Positions 61,598-64,000 of a stretch of DNA of 64,000 nucleotides are shown here, one piece after another. Source of the stretch: Siphonodentalium dalli (lineage: Eukaryota; Mollusca; Scaphopoda; Gadilida; Siphonodentaliidae); NCBI GenBank assembly GCA_032622095.1, contig CP136065.1, forward strand, positions 217,912,151 to 217,976,150, written 5' to 3'. Made by a program: the position numbers and the translations under genes. Position 1 is the stretch's first letter. Each line of letters starts with the position of its first letter. Below the pieces are notes generated by a model, which saw nothing but the letters and a program-made list of their open reading frames with translations, had not been told where the DNA came from and ran no database searches.

Positions 61598-62249
61598 CGA
61601 GAGTTAGGAAGCGTATCAGTCTGAACATGGGTTCGAACCCACTGTCTTCGAAATTCTTGATCTACCATTCTGGAAACATGGCAATGCACTTCCTCCGAAA
61701 TTGCATATGTAACCATACGATTACTGGTACTGGCGTATATATTTATGTCAGAGTTATGGAGGCACGGACTCAGTATGAGTGTTCATTGCTTCATATTTGC
61801 GTGAACAAATTCTCATTTCTTATCGAAATGGCCATGTGTCGATCGGAATGGTACATTGAGATGTTCCTCAAACCAAATCAAGCTTGAAAACCGGTCCCGA
61901 TTTTCATCCATGCCGGGGTTAGAACCCGCGCCAACCTCGTCTAGCCCAGACTGTGATGATCGTATCCACGACCCAACCACCTCAGCTACGGGGACATCCT
62001 TAAAAGGAAGCCCTTTCACCGAGAGTTAGGAAGCGTATCAGTCTGAACATGGGCTCGAACCCACTGCCTTCGAAATTCTTGATCTACCATTCTGGAAACA
62101 TGGCAATGCACTTCCTCCGAAATTGCATCTGTGACCATACGATTACTGGTACTGGCGTATATATATATATGTCAGAGTTATGGAGGCACGGACTCAGTAT
62201 GAGTGTTCATTGCTTCAATATTATTTGCGTGAACAAATTCTCATTTCTT
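61517..62249 (-). repeat. Tandem tRNA-like repeat, 422-bp period
   Basis: Unit 61517-61938 is followed by a second copy from 61939 (offset exactly 422 bp), about 96% identical until an insertion at 62250. On the reverse strand each unit has an A-box-like TAGCTGAGGTGG (61977-61988) or TAGCCGAGGTGG (61555-61566); the full unit boundary also shows a B-box-like GGGTTCTAACCC (61916-61927). Another near-palindromic GGGTTCGAACCC lies at about 61632. This suggests a tRNA-derived SINE that is tandemly duplicated. The Penelope-like element interrupts it between A and B boxes at about 61517. Confidence 0.75.
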
Positions 62250-62790
62250 CAGGGGGGGGGGGTCGGAAAAACATTTCAGTCACGTATGGCATTTTTTCCC
62301 TTTCGATCATTTTTTGTACCCACCCACCCCCACCGCCAAATTTTTTTCCGTTTTCGGCAGTTTTTTCCGGCCATTTTTTGACACCCACCCCCCCCCCCTT
62401 TTAACACTAAAACAGAGATTTGCGGGGGAAAATTCACTGTAAACAGCTGTATATGAATTTCTGTGCATACTATTTATCATGGATGTTAACATGGACATGA
62501 GTCATTTTGAGGTCATTCGGCCAAAAAAACATGGCTGCCAGCGGCCATCTTGGATTTCAAAATTTGCAACAAAATACAACACGATAACTGACTGCAGTCA
62601 GTTTACAGTTAGAATTACATTATTTCTCTCATTCAAAGTGGGTTTGAAGCCCAACTCATTGCCAAAACACTAAAAAACAAGCAGGAATTTTTTTTTTTAG
62701 TTGCGGAAAAAAATGCTTGTTGGTGACTTTGACCACCCACCCACCCCGGCATACGTGCCGGAATTTTTTTTTTCACCCCCCCCCCCCCCA
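62250..62790. mobile_element. 541-bp insertion with 9-bp target duplication and G/C-run ends
   Basis: TCATTTCTT occurs at 62241-62249 and 62791-62799; the uninterrupted sequence TCATTTCTTATCGAAATGG is present in the first repeat unit (about 61812). The insert starts CAGGGGGGGGGG and ends with a C13 run and A, so its ends are crude inverted repeats. The interior has poly-T/poly-C tracts, CACCCACC runs and a GGCTGCCAGCGGCCATCTTGG segment. No coding. An 8-9-bp duplication would suit a hAT-like element, not proven. Confidence 0.85.
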
Positions 62791-62799
62791 TCATTTCTT

Positions 62800-63417
62800 A
62801 TCGAAATATATATATGAAGATCATCCACGTATATCTCCCTCCCGAGACCCCCCCCAGGTTACTGATTGCAATGAATTACAATTTAACTGGTCTGTTAGGT
62901 CGATAGTGCAGTCTTATCTTGGAATTTTCAATCACAAATAAATGTTATTTAGAAAGTTACTAACAACACGTGCATTGATCATAACATTACATCTAACAGT
63001 GGGAATTGTCACACAAATCAAGTATCCGATCTTGTCATAATTGTATTTACCACCAATTTTCAAAAACCGGTCTCAGGCTTGACAAATGGCGATAATCATT
63101 GACGTAGCTTCTTACATTATGACCGCTGTTATGGTCATACCATATGACCATATTTGGGGAGCCGACTTCATTGTGTGATAGTCTTGGCTGTGAGTTACAT
63201 GTGAGATTTTAGTGAAGGAAGCGGGCACTAGTATTCGAGATTGGGTTTTACTTAATGAATACTGATATAATCGATCCCTGAATCAAGTGGTGGTATAAGG
63301 TATATGTGGGATTACGTCACACTGCTTTTGGTCTAAAAATGGTCATCAGTTGGAAATATTCCAACCTTTTAGGGGGCGTCACTAAAAGTCACTAAAAGTC
63401 TTGGTAATTTCCAACAG
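62800..63417. other. No recognisable feature
   Basis: Unique AT-rich sequence after the insertion; a direct repeat CACTAAAAGT occurs twice at about 63379-63400. No gene seen. Confidence 0.45.
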
Positions 63418-63856
63418 TTAAACGGACATGGCTCATTCGAACATCCACATTTTTTCCCACGTATTTTGGAGAGACGGATACGATAGGTCGATAAATAAAC
63501 GAGTTATTGATATACCGGTTTCATATGCTCTGAGAAACACTTGCCAAAGTCGCAGCAATTTTTCACCCGTAACGCCAGAAGTCAGACAAACGCTCTGTAT
63601 TGCTATCATATCAGAAATAAACTACCACGGAACGCTCTTTTCTGTTCCATGTCACGCAAATGGCGGTTGTTTTGTTTTGGGCCCAAACACCGTATTCACA
63701 GTTGTATTTTTCATTACCTCAGTGCATATTTTTGGGTCACACAATGCTCGCAGAAAGGTAGTTCAGATATTTATCGACCTATTTCGATACTGAGAAAAAT
63801 TCAAAAGCGAATAATATTATGTGTATTTTGGAGCGCAAACCGCCATGTGACTTTAA
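63418..63856 (+). mobile_element. About 440-bp TTAA-flanked MITE, copy 3
   Basis: Starts TTAAACGGACATGGCTCATT and ends CGCCATGTGACTTTAA. Aligns end to end with 19399-19845 and 41595-42041. Forward open frames overlapping it (63428-63793, 63541-63993) are not shared in frame with the other copies. Confidence 0.85.
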
Positions 63857-64000
63857 AAAGCTTGAGATCTCAGTTTTGGAATTTACCAACCCAAGGGATG
63901 GGGGCTTGCAAATGGATAATGCGAATTTGGGAGTTTGCTAAAGGGGTGGCTGCCGTTGGAAATGTCACCCTCCCAAACTTAAGCACTTCCTGAGCCACGT

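Noticed and set aside
61628-61650. Functional tRNA gene near the GGGTTCGAACCC motif
   Set aside because: B-box-like sequence is present but no matching acceptor stem or anticodon arm can be folded; better explained as a tRNA-derived repeat.
61517-62249. Hammerhead ribozyme in a Penelope-like pseudo-LTR
   Set aside because: Such motifs are known in these elements, but I found no CTGATGA plus GAAA core on either strand here.
63428-63993. Two overlapping forward genes
   Set aside because: They lie mostly in a MITE, and the frames are broken in the other two copies of that MITE.

Overview
This is eukaryotic nuclear DNA from an invertebrate animal. The evidence is a split class A GPCR exon with GT/AG borders, non-LTR and Penelope-like retroelements, a Helitron-like element, many TTAA-flanked MITEs and very large satellites. 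A marine lophotrochozoan, possibly a mollusc, fits the repeat style, but that is inference. The window is AT-rich and almost devoid of host genes. I see no bacterial operons, rRNA or CRISPR.

Layout. 0-1.3 kb: a 348-bp tandem duplication and a hairpin. 2.4-4.2 kb: the 3' part of a non-LTR retrotransposon whose 3' UTR carries an (ATC)n expansion. 4.8-5.6 kb: two MITEs side by side. 5.77-8.34 kb: a 51-bp satellite (about 50 copies). 9.47-10.60 kb: a 44-bp satellite (about 26 copies). 10.8-13.1 kb: three TTAA-flanked MITEs, two of them inside a local duplication. 17.0-18.8 kb: a large inverted repeat. 19.4-19.85 kb: another TTAA MITE, about 50 bp before a 17.4-kb array of a 39-bp unit (19.9-37.34 kb). 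That array is built of nested higher-order duplications of 468, 975, 1212, 2268 and 5082 bp. 38.8-41.0 kb: 86-bp and about 53-bp tandem repeats. 43.5-46.3 kb: a Helitron-like element filled with degenerate 145-bp repeats. 49.8 kb: the GPCR exon (TM3). 52.2-57.2 kb: two copies of a 1.8-kb TIR element, one with a TTAA MITE nested in it. 59.8-61.5 kb: a decayed Penelope-like element (RT plus GIY-YIG) fused to tandem tRNA-like repeats. 63.4 kb: a third copy of the TTAA MITE from 19.4 kb.

How it works together. The region behaves as an intron or intergenic repeat sink around one recognisable host exon. The long open frames (4,844 codons in the 39-bp array, about 890 in the 51-bp array, all three forward frames in the 44-bp array) follow from stop-free repeat units. 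They are not by themselves evidence for proteins, although the 39-bp array changes length almost only in multiples of three and deserves a test.
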